Made by a program: the position numbers and the translations under genes
Part shown: positions 48,751 through 61,900 of the stretch, piece by piece
Position numbering within the stretch: position 1 is the first letter of the stretch
Layout of the letters: every line of letters begins with the position of its first letter
DNA from: Paratinospora sagittata
Taxonomy: Eukaryota > Streptophyta > Magnoliopsida > Ranunculales > Menispermaceae
Assembly: GCA_035771175.1 (NCBI GenBank)
Contig: CM069590.1
Location: 54,488,123 to 54,552,122, forward strand
Direction of reading: 5' to 3'
Length of the DNA stretch: 64,000 bases
The notes under the pieces: generated by a model
Databases searched by the model: none
The model's input: only the letters and a program-made list of their open reading frames with translations
What the model was told of the DNA's origin: nothing

Positions 48751-49708
48751 CTCTTCAGGCCTAGTAGGCTTGATTTTGTAGAATTTAACATATGAAATAA
48801 ATTAGATTAGATTTTACCGTTCAACGGTATATTTTTTTTACTTCTTCATTATCAATTTTTGACAGTAAAGATGTTTACTTATTTTAGTAACTATTACTTT
48901 CAAAAAATGTGTTAGGTATCATGTCTCTAAAAAGCTATTTTCTTATTTTCTTAGGTAAAAAATGACCGTGAAAGCAACTTCCAAACAATCAATCTTTCTT
49001 TAAATAAATAATTTTCAAATCTTATCCAAAAAAATCTATTCTTTGACTTATGCTCACCATTATTATTTTCACTATGATAGATAGTCTCAAAAATACCAGT
49101 ATTAAAATTTTGAACTAAAACCTGCCCCATTGACGAGTTAAATTCTGAAAATATATATATGTTTTTATATTTAAATTTAAATTTTGAATCTATTAAAATA
49201 AATTCTGGTTGGTTTCTGACAAATGTAACACGTGCGTACGTCTATATCTGGTCTGAAAAAAATGACTATTTTATTTTTCAATTAAGTTTTTTCCCTGTAA
49301 AAATTTAATTGTGGTTGGCACCTTTTTCGGTTATTCCCGCTCGTTTATGTTTAGTTTTCAAAGTTTGGTTTAACGCGGGCAAAGATTCCTCCGCGTTTCA
49401 AAACTCCTCGTCCACGTCACCAAAACACGCCACGTCACCGCCTCCCAAAACTTCAGTACTCACATTTAACCCGGAGCGCGGACCCGGGAATTAATGATTA
49501 AAAAAGAACAAAAAAAGAAAAAAGAAAAAAGAAAAATATTCTTTCTCACTCTCACTCACCAGTTTTCTGCGCAGATCGATCGAAACTCTCTTAAGAAACA
49601 AGAAATCAAAAACACGAAAACTGAAATCTCTTCTCTACTTCGAATCATCTGAGTAGAGCTTCTTCATAAAAAAAAAAAAAAGAAAAAAAAGAAGAAGAAG
49701 AAAAAAAG
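48751..49708. other. Region upstream of the kinesin gene
   Basis: No gene. The last 300 bases are less AT-rich and contain CACGTC and ACGTCACC motifs (about 49410-49440), then purine/pyrimidine runs typical of a 5' leader (about 49500-49700). Confidence 0.4.
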
Positions 49709-49860
49709 TATGAGTTGTGTTGTTCTTGCTCTTTTGTCTTTTGGAGCATGTGAGCTCGTCTGACAGATTCTCTCATTTTCGATTCTGTTCATTTCTTCAT
49801 CTCTCTGTATCCGTTCTTCTATTCTTTATTTGTTTCTGTTTTCATTTTTCTATTTTTAGG
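49709..49860 (+). promoter_or_regulatory. Kinesin 5' leader: candidate UTR intron containing a short uORF
   Basis: GTATGAG at 49709 and TTTTTAG ending at 49860 could bound a 152-bp GT-AG intron in the 5' UTR. If it is retained, an ATG at 49710 opens a 17-codon upstream frame ending at 49763. Splicing would remove it, so retention could change translation of the main frame starting at 49906. Confidence 0.4.
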
Positions 49861-49905
49861 AGGAACAGGTTGGTTGTTCTGTTCCGTTCTTGGATCGGTT
49901 GATCA

Positions 49906-52900
49906 ATGGCGGCTTCTTCTTCGCGAGGAAGGAGCAGTTCTCCGTTCGGTTGTCGGAAGCCGTCAAGTCCTTACTCTTCAACATCATCATCTTCGTCTAC
50001 GTTTATGAACGGGAGATCCATTCCTCGCTCTTGTTCGTCTTCTGCGTCTTCGTTTTACGGCTCCGGTAATGGTTTCTCCGGAAAATCCATTACGCCGAGT
50101 CGCAGCCGCGTCGATTCAATGTACCGAGGGTCAAGAAACTGTGGAAGTCGTACTCCGGTGGCTTTTCCGTCGGTTGAGGATCTTCCCGGAGAGCCGGTTG
50201 ATACCTCGAAATCCGGAGATAGCATTTCGGTTACCATTCGGTTTAGGCCTCTGAGGTACGAGTGTAGATCTGGATGAATTGTTGTAGATCTGTGGGTTTG
50301 AGGATTTTGATAACCCGAGCTTGGGGAGTTAGGGTTGCATTGCGTGTGAATTGAGTTGATAGATTGGGTACTGACTTTTTGTGGATGTAGTGAACGGGAA
50401 TTTCAGCGTGGAGATGAGATCGCGTGGTATGCAGACGGGGATAAAATTGTTCGGAACGAGTATAATCCAGCTACGGCATATGCATTTGGTACTGTTGCTA
50501 AGTTTATGGCTTGAAATTGGACAATGCTGCTGATTTATTATAAATTGTCATGGCTTAAGAACGATCCAATTTGTGCAATTTAGTTCTATAAATATTACTC
50601 GTCTTATTCCATTGCTTAATTTTCAAAAATTCTCATTATAATTTGAGAAGTAATCCCTATAATGCACCAGGAAGCATATTCAAATAATGGATCAGTGATT
50701 TTGCTTCAAATCCTGTACTAAGTTGCTATTCAAATCAATATTGCAGTTGTTTTTGGGGGAAATTTTGTAAGTTGTTCATTCCTGTTCTTGTGTTACAGAT
50801 AGGGTCTTTGGACCTTCAACAAATTCTCAGACTGTGTATGATGTAGCAGCTAGACCTGTAGTCAAGGCTGCTATGGAGGGTGTCAATGGTTTGTATCTTA
50901 TTCCTTTGATTCCCAAGTCTTGTTTCTAGCTTAGTTGCAAAAAGAAAAGAAAAGAAAGGGTGAATTAATGTCTCAAAAAAAAAAAGATGGAATTCATGGT
51001 TGAATGCCTTTTATTAACTAAATTAATAGTATTGAGGAATTTAGTTCTGAAAACTTAACATGTTTTCCTGACAGGGACGGTTTTTGCATATGGTGTTACA
51101 AGTAGTGGGAAGACACACACTATGCATGTAAGTTGCTGATCCTCAAAGATATTGGTTCTGTTATTTTTTCTATGGAGAACTTTTTCCCCATTAATGGCAG
51201 ATGAATTGCTTAAGTTGTAATTTGGTTTTAACTAGGCAGCTAAGCTCTTGGTTTGTTAGAATAAGCTTGCTACAAATCACAACAGTAGCAGCAACGATCT
51301 CCACGAATCTCACAATAATATTAGAAAGTTGTTATCCATGATCTCCTCTTAGTGGAGATCTTGGAAACGTATGATGAAGGAAACTATGTTCCTTTTTTCT
51401 TCCAAGTAAGCAACAAATAGTTAGTTGAAGATATTTGAGGATTAAACATCTATCTTCTGAATATATTAATTTCTTTTGTCCAATGGCAAAAGTCTTTGCC
51501 TGAGAGGTGTGAAAGTGCTGGTTGTGTCTAAAGCTGACACTTGAGGAATAAATGCCAAAGTTTAAGACTGTACCCAGTCGAGAGCCTTCTTCAATCTTAC
51601 ATTGGTGTGGCTAGCACCAATTCATGACATTTAAGCATCTGTTACTCATGTGTTTGTGCCAAATTACAAGTCTATTCATGATTAGTCCTTTTATAACTTT
51701 TTTTGAAAAATTATTGGCTTCAAGATGCTTTTTGGTTTCCATAATCATGTGTTGTTTGTATGGATTGAAAATTGATTAAACTTTTAATTGGAATCTCTAA
51801 GGCTGTGTTTGGTTGGCGATCCGAAAACAACAATACAATCCGAAAAGAGAAAACTTGGAAAACGACTTTTTATCGTTTTCTAAAAATAACCTGTTTCTTA
51901 ACAAAAAGTGAAAAACTGTTTTTGGAATCTTTTGAACCAAACAAGTTTTTAGTATTTTCGGATACAAAAAACTGTATCCGGATTATGAACCAAACGGGGC
52001 CTAAATTACTTTCAATATTTAAAGACCTAATTAAAGGTTAGATATAATGCTCCAAAATGCAAAAAGTTTGCAAATAATTTGCTGTAAATTTTAAAACTCA
52101 ATTATCTCTCAGGGAGATTTCTTTTCTAAAAATATGAAGAAAACGACTGTCCAAGTGAAAAACCTAAAGGCTAAAAATGGTGAAATTCCGAACCGTCTTG
52201 TGCATACCCTAGCTAACTCATGTTGTTCTTTTTGGCAATTGAAACATCTCAACATATCAAGTTATCAACATATATCTACTGATTTGATCCCTCATATATA
52301 AAAAACGCATTTGCCAGCACATTGCCAATCATTTATGATACTTCTTTAAGTGATTGTTTGAACCCATTTCTAAGAAAATGCTGATCAATGTGTTGACATA
52401 ATTGATGAACATTTGGATTGGCATGAAAATTTAATTCCATGGTTGTTAACAAATAACTAGTTCTTCCACACATACATTGTCAGTAGTTTCTCAGGTCAAA
52501 ATACTCCTTTATTTTAGAAGATTTTCAATTAATTTATTAACTTGAAAGGGTTTAAACCACCCTTATCAAAATTTGAATTCGAATTGAATTGTTTTGGAGC
52601 TTGTTGAATTGAATTGGGATTTAGATATTTGTATATATTAACTATGCTTATAGTTATAAGGACATTACTGTTTCTCTAGTTAATTAAAGATTTGGACCTA
52701 TTCAACGAAAGACTTGAGCCAATTTACTATGATTCAGCTGTTTCAATTTTTTTTGTTTTGATTCTTGTTCAATTTACTACTAATTCAATATGATTGGGAT
52801 CGATTCACTTGCAATTGATAAGTATATTAATGTAGGAACCCGATTCAAATTATTTTGTGGTAACTGAATTGTGAGTTGTAGTCAAGACGCCAAAGATTAC

Positions 52901-55900
52901 CCTGCTTTTATATTGGAAGGGGAGAGAGAAATTTAATTCATGTTTGCTTTCATTTGAACCTGAAGCTTTCTGCTTGAACCATTGTTGTCAAGTTTGCAAA
53001 GAAACATATACATTCTTGGTACTTGTTTGCTCTAATTCTGAATTTTTATTGTTTGAATTTTTTTTTTCTTACCAAATAGGATTGTATCTTGAACTTAGGA
53101 GCATACTGGCTTGAATATGCATTATTAGATCTTTTTCCTTTTCATTCCTTTCCTTCCTCTTTGTTCTTTCATTTGTTTTTTCCCAATTTATTTATTTATT
53201 TTTATTTCAGTTAGATTTACATTTTATTGGTAAGTCGTTTGTTCATGTATGTTTTCCTGATTATATTTAGAAGTTCATAGGTGATGGTTTGTTCATTTTA
53301 TTGGCAACTGGTTTGTTTTCTCTTGTTCTACCACGCTGTTTTCTTTCCATTTAATTCGTAGCCAAATTCAAAATATTAAAAGAAGGATGTTGCTGCACTT
53401 GAGAATATTTCATGCATACATGCATTCTTTCCTTGTCTACTGTGTTTGACCCTATTCAAATCTAAAAGATGTTAATCCATTGCAGGGAGATCAAAATTCT
53501 CCAGGAATTATTCCATTGGCAATCAAAGATGTGTTCAGCATAATCCAAGATGTAAGTAAACAATTTCCATGTTAGATATTTAATTCTACAGTCAGTTCTA
53601 ATGAAATAATGTTGGAACTTCTTGCAGACTCCAGGAAGAGAATTCTTGCTTCGTGTGTCATATCTTGAAATATATAATGAGGTAGGTTGCACCTTATGAT
53701 GGAATAAGCACATTTTCATCTCTCTAGTTCTTTATGCTATTTATTATTTATTTTCTTTACCCAAGAATCTCCTAAAGCCTTTCATTTTCTCACTGTTTGC
53801 TTTCTTTCTGAACTGGCAAAATCTTTTTTAAGCACAAATCTTTCAAACATAGATTATTTGTTATCGAATCTCTGCAATTGATTTTCTAGTTTGGACTATG
53901 TGTAAGATCTGTCATCCTCTTAGTAGAAAGTATAATGCTTTCCTTTATTATGACAGGTGATAAATGACTTGCTTGATCCAACAGGACAAAATTTGCGTGT
54001 TAGAGAAGATGCACAGGTGCGAAGCTTAACTTGTGAAATTTATGATCCCATAACTAAGAAGCATCCATGATTATTTGGGTGCAATTTTCCCTTGACTTAT
54101 TGTTTTAATCTGCTTTGCCTGAATTTTTTTATTAACTTTTTCTCTGCACAAGTTTTTCCGAGTTTATGAGCCTCATAATTTGATTCAGTTTCTTTTTTGG
54201 TGTTAAAGAGACGTGAAATGGGAAAACAACTGAATTATGCGCATATTTGACTCCTCATGCAGATATATCTTAAAGATCCCACTTCAAGTGCCTCATATAC
54301 TATACTCTTCTTTGTTTAAGCCCTTTACTTGTTTCACAGATCACTTTAGTGGATAATCTTTGGCTATATTGATTGTGTTATCCTTTCCTACATGTGTTGA
54401 TTTTATCCTTCAATTCGTTATGCTCTGTGTCTGCTTTGGCTATTGTTTTGGTTCTGATGCTAATCATGGAAACTAAAAGTGTTGCAGGGCACTTATGTGG
54501 AAGGCATAAAGGAAGAAGTAGTTTTATCTCCTGGCCACGCCCTTTCCTTCATTGCTGCTGGAGAAGGTAATGTCTTTTCAAAGGTTGCTGCTGCATATGG
54601 TCTAGACAATGGGTTCATTTTTATTATTCTAACTTTGATGTTTATGAAAACAGAGCACCGTCATGTTGGTTCAAATAATTTCAACTTATTCAGTAGCCGA
54701 AGTCACACTATATTTACTTTGGTATGTAATCTTGAATTGCTTGTTCCATGATGTTCTATGAAGTGTTTCACTGATTTATTGGGAGAACATAGTTAATAGT
54801 AGGCATGGAACCTAAAAATCTTAAGATACGAAAGTGGCTTCTGTTGATGTTAGATTAATGGGAACCTGTGGCATGACTGTTGTTTATATGGCCATGTATG
54901 CACATACTTGATTAAGAAAATGGCACGACTCTTTCTCTTAATTATATTCAAGAGATAATATCTCAAGAACTGTTGTATGTGGCACATCATATTAGTCACT
55001 GTTATGTTTCTAAGCAAATTTATTGTCATTCTACCCTCTTCCATTTTGTATATCCATTCATACATGTGTTGTTTGTAATTAAATGCTATTAACTGGTATT
55101 CAAACATATTTACATTTCAAACATTGTATTATTTTTTTGTTAACTTGTGATTTTTAAGTATAATTGATATCATTTTACTCGTATATTTTCAAAGATTTTA
55201 TGTGGTTGTTATTCTTGAAGTTACTGACTAGACAAATATTATATGAAAAAACTATTGTTTTATTTTCTTGTTTGCTGGGATTTGCAAGTGATGAAGCAGA
55301 ATTTCAGTTTGGCTTCTATGGAAATTATATGTTTAGCTGTGCGTGTGTGTGTGTATCTGTTTTCTTTCTTTCTTTTTTTCCTTTTATCAAATATGTTCAT
55401 TCCTTTTCACCTTCCACCACTCTTTGCTTTCTTTAATCATTTCTCTTTTGATCTATCAACATTTATGGATGGTGTTAATGGATCTGTTTTTTTTTTTTTT
55501 GTGTGTTAAATAGGCTGGATGCAACTTGATTGATATGATCACCTGTCCTTCAGCACACACACAAGAACATAAGTTCGCACTGATTACCGAAACTGATATA
55601 TTGACTACCAAGGCTTCACTACTTTCTTTATAAATGCCTATGCCCGTATACATGAATGAAACCTTAAATCTTCAGTTATCACGACTCTAATTTTATAGAA
55701 GTGCTGAATTTCTTATTTAAAATTTTCCACCCTTTTATCTTCAACGACACATGGACACTCTGTTAACCATTTCATTTCTCTTCTCTTGCAGATGATTGAA
55801 AGCAGTGCCCATGGTGATGAATATGATGAAGTGATATTCTCTCAACTTGTATGCGAAAAATGAATAGTTTATCACTTGGAATATAATAACATCTTTGCTT

Positions 55901-58900
55901 TTGCTGCCCAGCTTACTTTTTTGTTTATTTCTTTATTGTAGAATTTGATTGATCTAGCAGGATCTGAGAGTTCAAAAACAGAAACGACGGGACTAAGGAG
56001 AAAGGAAGGATCTTACATAAACAAAAGTCTTTTAACTCTTGGAACTGTAGGTTCTTGCATTTACTATTCAATGACTATTTTTCTAGGTGCAGGGTTTTGT
56101 TTTCTTTACCCTATTTATATGGGCTGTTCATGGTACTGATATGGGTATAGGATATCTGTCCAACTGGACTGACACTTCAGATTTTGAAATACTGCTATAA
56201 GTGTACTCCAAAGAAAAAAGAGAGAGAAAAATTGAAGAGATAATTCACTAAGATGGGAGAAAAAGAAAAGAGGAAGATAAAATACAAGCTTAGTAATTAA
56301 CATAACCTTGCCAAGTACCCAAATCCAAAGTTTTGGACACTTTAGCCGGGTCTCTGTATCCTATGATTTAAAAATGAACAAGTCTGATCTCTAGATATAT
56401 ACCTATATCTGGCGCCTAGGGGTGTTCATATAATCGACCAACCCAAACCTGATGGGTTTGGGTTGGGTCAAGTTTTTATAAAATCTAATTGAACAAACCT
56501 GAACGAATTAAACATAATTGTTTTAACCCTCTTCACATTATGTTTTAACCCTCTTCATCATTTTCACTAAAGTCATTTATCATAGTTAAATTACTGAAAC
56601 TATTATAATAAAAATTGTATTAAAGAAATCATCTTATTAACTATTATAATATTTGCATTTGACGTAGAAAATATTTTTATAAAATGATATTTAGAATTTA
56701 TAAATTAAATATATCATGCAATTTTGTAATCTATATATATTAAGTACAACAACCCGATCAACCCAACCCAAACTAACCTAAAGTCATTGGGTTGGGTTTA
56801 GGGGGTCTATTGGGTTGGGATGGGTTAAAATTTTCCAGCCCGACTTAATTGGTTGAGTTGGTATTTGGCCAAAACTTGAACCAATCCAACCCATGAACAC
56901 CCTTACTGACAGTCTGACACTCATACCCGAGTCCAGGTAATTTAGTCTTTGCCTATATCATAAGTTGAAGTGTGGTAGACTATTTTGCAAGAAATGATGA
57001 AGTTGCCACATTCTAGATTATGATTTTGGTTTTAGCTTCTAACTGGTTGTTAGAGTTAGAGGTGCATTTCTATTCCCCATTAGAAGCTTGTTGTTTGTTT
57101 GCCAATTTTCCTTGTATGGAATATGTTTTGTGCATTTGGACGTTTCTAGTTCTACTTGCTCCTCTGTACAAGGCAAAATTAACCTTTGAATATGTTACAA
57201 TTTGGAAGTGATGCATATCTCATCTCATTTAGAGGTGAGCTTTGTGTTGTGTGTATGGGGCATATATATTTTATAATTTTTTCTTAGTATAGTAGAAGCA
57301 GTAACACTAATAGCAATAATGATAGTAAGAGTGATAATGATAATCTCATAAGTCATAACAGTAAATATCATTATTATTATTTTTACGAAATGACATTTCC
57401 AACTCCTAGGAAACACATTTTGCTTCGTTACAAGGTTTCAGCTCTAGTTTTCTTATTGTTCTGCAGAAATGTACACTACAGAATACGGATTTATGTCTCT
57501 CTATGATCTATTTAGAGATTACTCTGCTAGTTAAATTAATATTCATTTCATGGTCTAGAGCAGAAACTGATTTTAAAATTTTTAGGTAATTGGCAAATTG
57601 AGTGAAGGAAAAGCATCTCATGTTCCATATCGTGATTCTAAGCTTACCCGCCTTCTGCAATCTTCGTTGAGTGGCCGTGGACATGTGTCAGTAAGTTTTC
57701 TCTATAAGCAATAGTTTATGTTCATAATGAAAATGCTTCAACATTGCACATTTAGTTTGTTCATGGAAATAGTGGAACACCTGCTTCCATAGAAGAAGCT
57801 ACATCATTCGTCTATATGAATTTTATCCTCTTTCCTTCATTCCTGATGTGATTAGCCATGGGTATGAGTCTTTAAGTTACTGGAGTTTCAATAGTTTATG
57901 ATCACGTTAAGATTGCTGTAACAGCATGTGCTCAGTTGTATAGGAAATTCATAAACTTTTACATTCTGATACACACACTTACCTTACCATCTTTGTGTTT
58001 TAATTCATGGAATGGTAGTAAACTCTTTTCTTGAATAGAAAATTGTGAAACTTCGGCATTTATTTTGAAAGCCACATCACATATATCCAAATACATTTCA
58101 ATCGCTGGTGTGTTAATTTATGTGCCTTCTGCAGCTCATATGCACAGTTACTCCCGCATCAAGTAATATGGAGGAAACTCACAATACATTGAAGTTTGCT
58201 AGTAGAGCGAAGCGTGTGGAGATTTTTGCATCACGCAATAGAGTGAGTAACCCCATTGTTTACAATCTACCAATTGAGGAGGTTTTTTATGTAACAATCT
58301 AAGATTCATAAGTGGAAGTTTGTTTTACTTATATATGAATATATTTTGTTACTCCAGATTATTGATGAAAAGTCATTGATTAAGAAATATCAAAAAGAAA
58401 TTTCAAGCCTCAAACAAGAACTTGAACTATTAAGACGCGGAATGCTTGTAGGTATCAATCATGAGGAGATCATGAGCTTGAAGCAAAAGGTCAACTTTCT
58501 TCACAATTTTAGTTCAAGTTATTATCCTCAAGTTTCTTTGTGGATTGTATGTATAACTATGTTATATCCTCTTTTAGTTTGCTCTATATACGTTATTTTT
58601 TTCATAAATTAAAGCCAAAATCAAAATCTTGTCAATTCTATCCCTTGCATTAAGAATTTCTAATTCTCGGTTTTTGCCACAGTTAGAAGAGGGCCAAGTG
58701 AAAATGCAATCAAGATTAGAGGAAGAAGAGGAAGCAAAAGCAGCTCTTATGAGTAGGATCCAAAGGCTAACCAAGCTTATACTTGTTTCTTCGAAGAATA
58801 CAATTTCTGGATGTTTGACTGATGGATCCAATCATCAACACCATCATTCTCTTGGTGAAGATGATGTAAGTTAAATTCTTCTATTTTTTGTTTTTTATTT

Positions 58901-61900
58901 TATTTATTTTTTCTGATAATCAAAATTAGAGCATTGAATTACTATTTCTTTTTTAGTTTATTTTTATTACAATTTTAGTCTATGCAATATCTTTTTTTTT
59001 TTTTTTTGAGAAGATACAATGTTAGTAGTTAGTTGTATAACCGACTCCATCACCAAACCACACTCTTGGAGAGGTATCAGGCCTGTTCCTGAGCCATTAA
59101 TCCCCTTACCCACTAGGGTGGGGCAGTGGCAAGAGTTGAACCTGAGTTGAAATCTTTGGGTTTCAAAGCCACCTCTTTACCAACTGCACTAACTCCATGT
59201 TGGCAGTCTACGCAGTATCTTAAGCATTTGATGTTTCTAAAACTATTAATGTGAAATTATAAAATGTTACTCTACACATTGAAAAATGTAGGAATAGAGA
59301 CTTTTCAAAACATACAACGTATTCACCGAGATGTGCTATAAATGCCAGGTTCTACTTCTCCTTGTTATGTCAATTAATGGAAATTTAAAACATTTTGATT
59401 GTCTAGGTCCACTGAGGTATTTAAGAAAAAAGAGCACATCTATTGTTTATGTTACACTTGGACCCTTACAAGTTTAGCATGCATATTTACATAGCCAGTA
59501 CATAGAATAATACATTCAGAATTTTTTATGCTAAATCAATCTTAGTAATGTGGGATCATTGCTATCTTTGTTATGCAAAATCATCTATGTTTTTGTTATG
59601 CAAAATCATCTATGTTTTTGTTATGCAAAATCATCTATGTTTTTGTTATGCAAAATCATCTTTGTTGCTAGCAACCTGATCATCAGCACATTAAATAAGG
59701 GGTTTGAACTGACTAATAAGATCTTGATCATCAAGTATGAATGCTCCAAAGCAACCTATCCCTTCACTAGTGCAAACTTCATATGTTTTTTGATATGTCA
59801 TCAACAAGATGGTTTCTTAACCTATCTAATACAACCAACCTCCCTGAGATCAGCAGTTGATATCATCAATCATTATTCATTGACGAAACATATTTTAATA
59901 ATCGAAATTCTTCAATTATATGAGATGACACATATCACTTTTGTAGTGTAAATCAGCATTGTCTAGGGTGTTGCCTAGGCGTCAAGTAAATTATCTCCTC
60001 TGTATTTTCACCTCAAATTTCTTGAACAGAGTTCTCTAGGCAGGCAATAGGGGCTTCTTTGTGAATATTAAAATTTCAAGTACATAGCAATAATTTGTAA
60101 AAAGAAAAAGTAAAAAAAGATGTATAAAATGGCAATCTCAATGTTTTTCCTCCATTTTATCCTTTTCTTTCTTACTCACACAGATCAAAACTTAAAAAAA
60201 AAAACAAAAATTCTTTATCTGCCAATATAAATATATAAAGCCTTGTTTAAGACGTATCTAAGTTGTTTAAGTTTTAAATCTTGAAGATAGTTAATATTAC
60301 ATGGAACAATATTGTATGCCAATATTATGCAATTTAAAACTTTAAAATAGTTTCGATGCATTATACGCCTAGGCATTGCCTTGCTTAAGCAAAGTAAATT
60401 AGCCAAGCATTGCCATAATGCCTTGATATGTTGTAAATTTACCTAAAGTACCAAGCTAATTTGGAGGAAAATCTCAAATTCTTAATTTAATGTCATCGGC
60501 CTTAATTCATAACAGCTGTCATGTTCTGATCAATAAAAGCATAATATACTGATTGAGTGAAAAACCCCTCATCATTGACTATTTTGCGTGGAAAGATCTG
60601 GGATATTACTGTTGGTCCTTCCAATGTAAGGTCTTTGAAACAGTTTTGCTGTTACAGTCCTAATTTTTGGCATTTTCCTTAAAGAGGTCACTGATTGGTT
60701 GTCTTATTGTTTTAAAGTCCCACTTTTGGAATTGGGATTTTTCCCTGTAAAACCATCCACTCACTGAGATTGGTGGAAATACTGATCTTTAGAATTTTTG
60801 GATTTCTTACCTATTAGAGTTGTTGAAAATCTTTTATTGATAAAAAAGTCATCTTTTCTGGATCAAAAAATGTTTTTTTTCTTCTTGTGATAACAATGAT
60901 GTTGTTGATCTTTGGTTTCATTGCTGTATGTTATCAGAAATTTGATGCTTTATGTGAGGGATCTCCTCTGCCTGGCGAAGGTGAGAACCAAAAAGACTCC
61001 CCATCATCTGCTCTGTCTATTCCAACAGAGCCTTTCAATGCCAGACACAGAAGATCGTCGAGCAAGTGGAGTGAAGAACAATCAACTGCCAGTAGCACAG
61101 TTACAGAGTCTACTCAAGTGGGGGAACTTATTACTGCTACTACTGGTGGTTCTGGGCTCGCAACAGTATGTTTTTCCCTCTTTTTTGTTTGAAATAATAT
61201 TTGAACTAACAGTTTTGGTATCGAATTGCTTTTGTTAACTATGTATTGGTGGCATAGTGGCATTAAGATGTCATCCCTTCCTTCAAATATACTAGTCAAA
61301 CAAAAAGGAAGTGTTTATGTTTTTAAACTGTGTATACTTAATAGTTAATATAATACATTTATCATTTCTTGTCAAAAAAAAAAAAAATGTTGTTAAACTG
61401 TGTATTATCTTGGCTGCTATTTCTTAAACTAAAAGCCCACAATTTCTGTGCTTGAGGCTTGATAGGTGAGGTAAATAAAATAACCATCACAATTATAATT
61501 AAGTTACTTCATAGATGCTTCATCGTCCTGTGGATATGAAATACATATAGCCCTTATCTTCTTTTGTTGATGCATGATCTTTTTTTTCTTACTGTATTTC
61601 GAAGTGTATTGAGTGAAGGGAAACTGCATTAAGGAGCTGGTTGGCATGATGCTGTGTTTGTATCAAATTGGTTATCTCTTGCTAGTGCCTTGAATATTTT
61701 TTACTAATATCAAAACTGCATTAGGGTCTATTGTACACAGCTTTACCTTGCTTTACAAGAGGCTGAGTTGTGAAAGCTGTCTCTTGCAAAGCAAGGTAAA
61801 GCTGCCTAATGTGGTCTGACCCTTTCTTGGGACCCTGCATAGGCGGGAGCTTCGTGCACCGGGCTGTCCTTTGTTTTTTTTAATCAAAATTTATAAGCAT

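Noticed and set aside
52002..53485. Extra exons in the 2.4-kb kinesin intron 4
   Set aside because: The motor sequence joins directly from HTMH to [10 protein letters not shown] as expected; no open frame in the intron fits the family.
54479..54751. Kinesin exons 8 and 9 read through as one 90-residue exon
   Set aside because: A GT donor at 54567 and AG at 54653 restore the expected [13 protein letters not shown] junction; read-through inserts non-conserved residues.
59571..59668. CRISPR-like repeat array
   Set aside because: Repeats are directly adjacent with no spacers and lie in a plant intron; it is a minisatellite.
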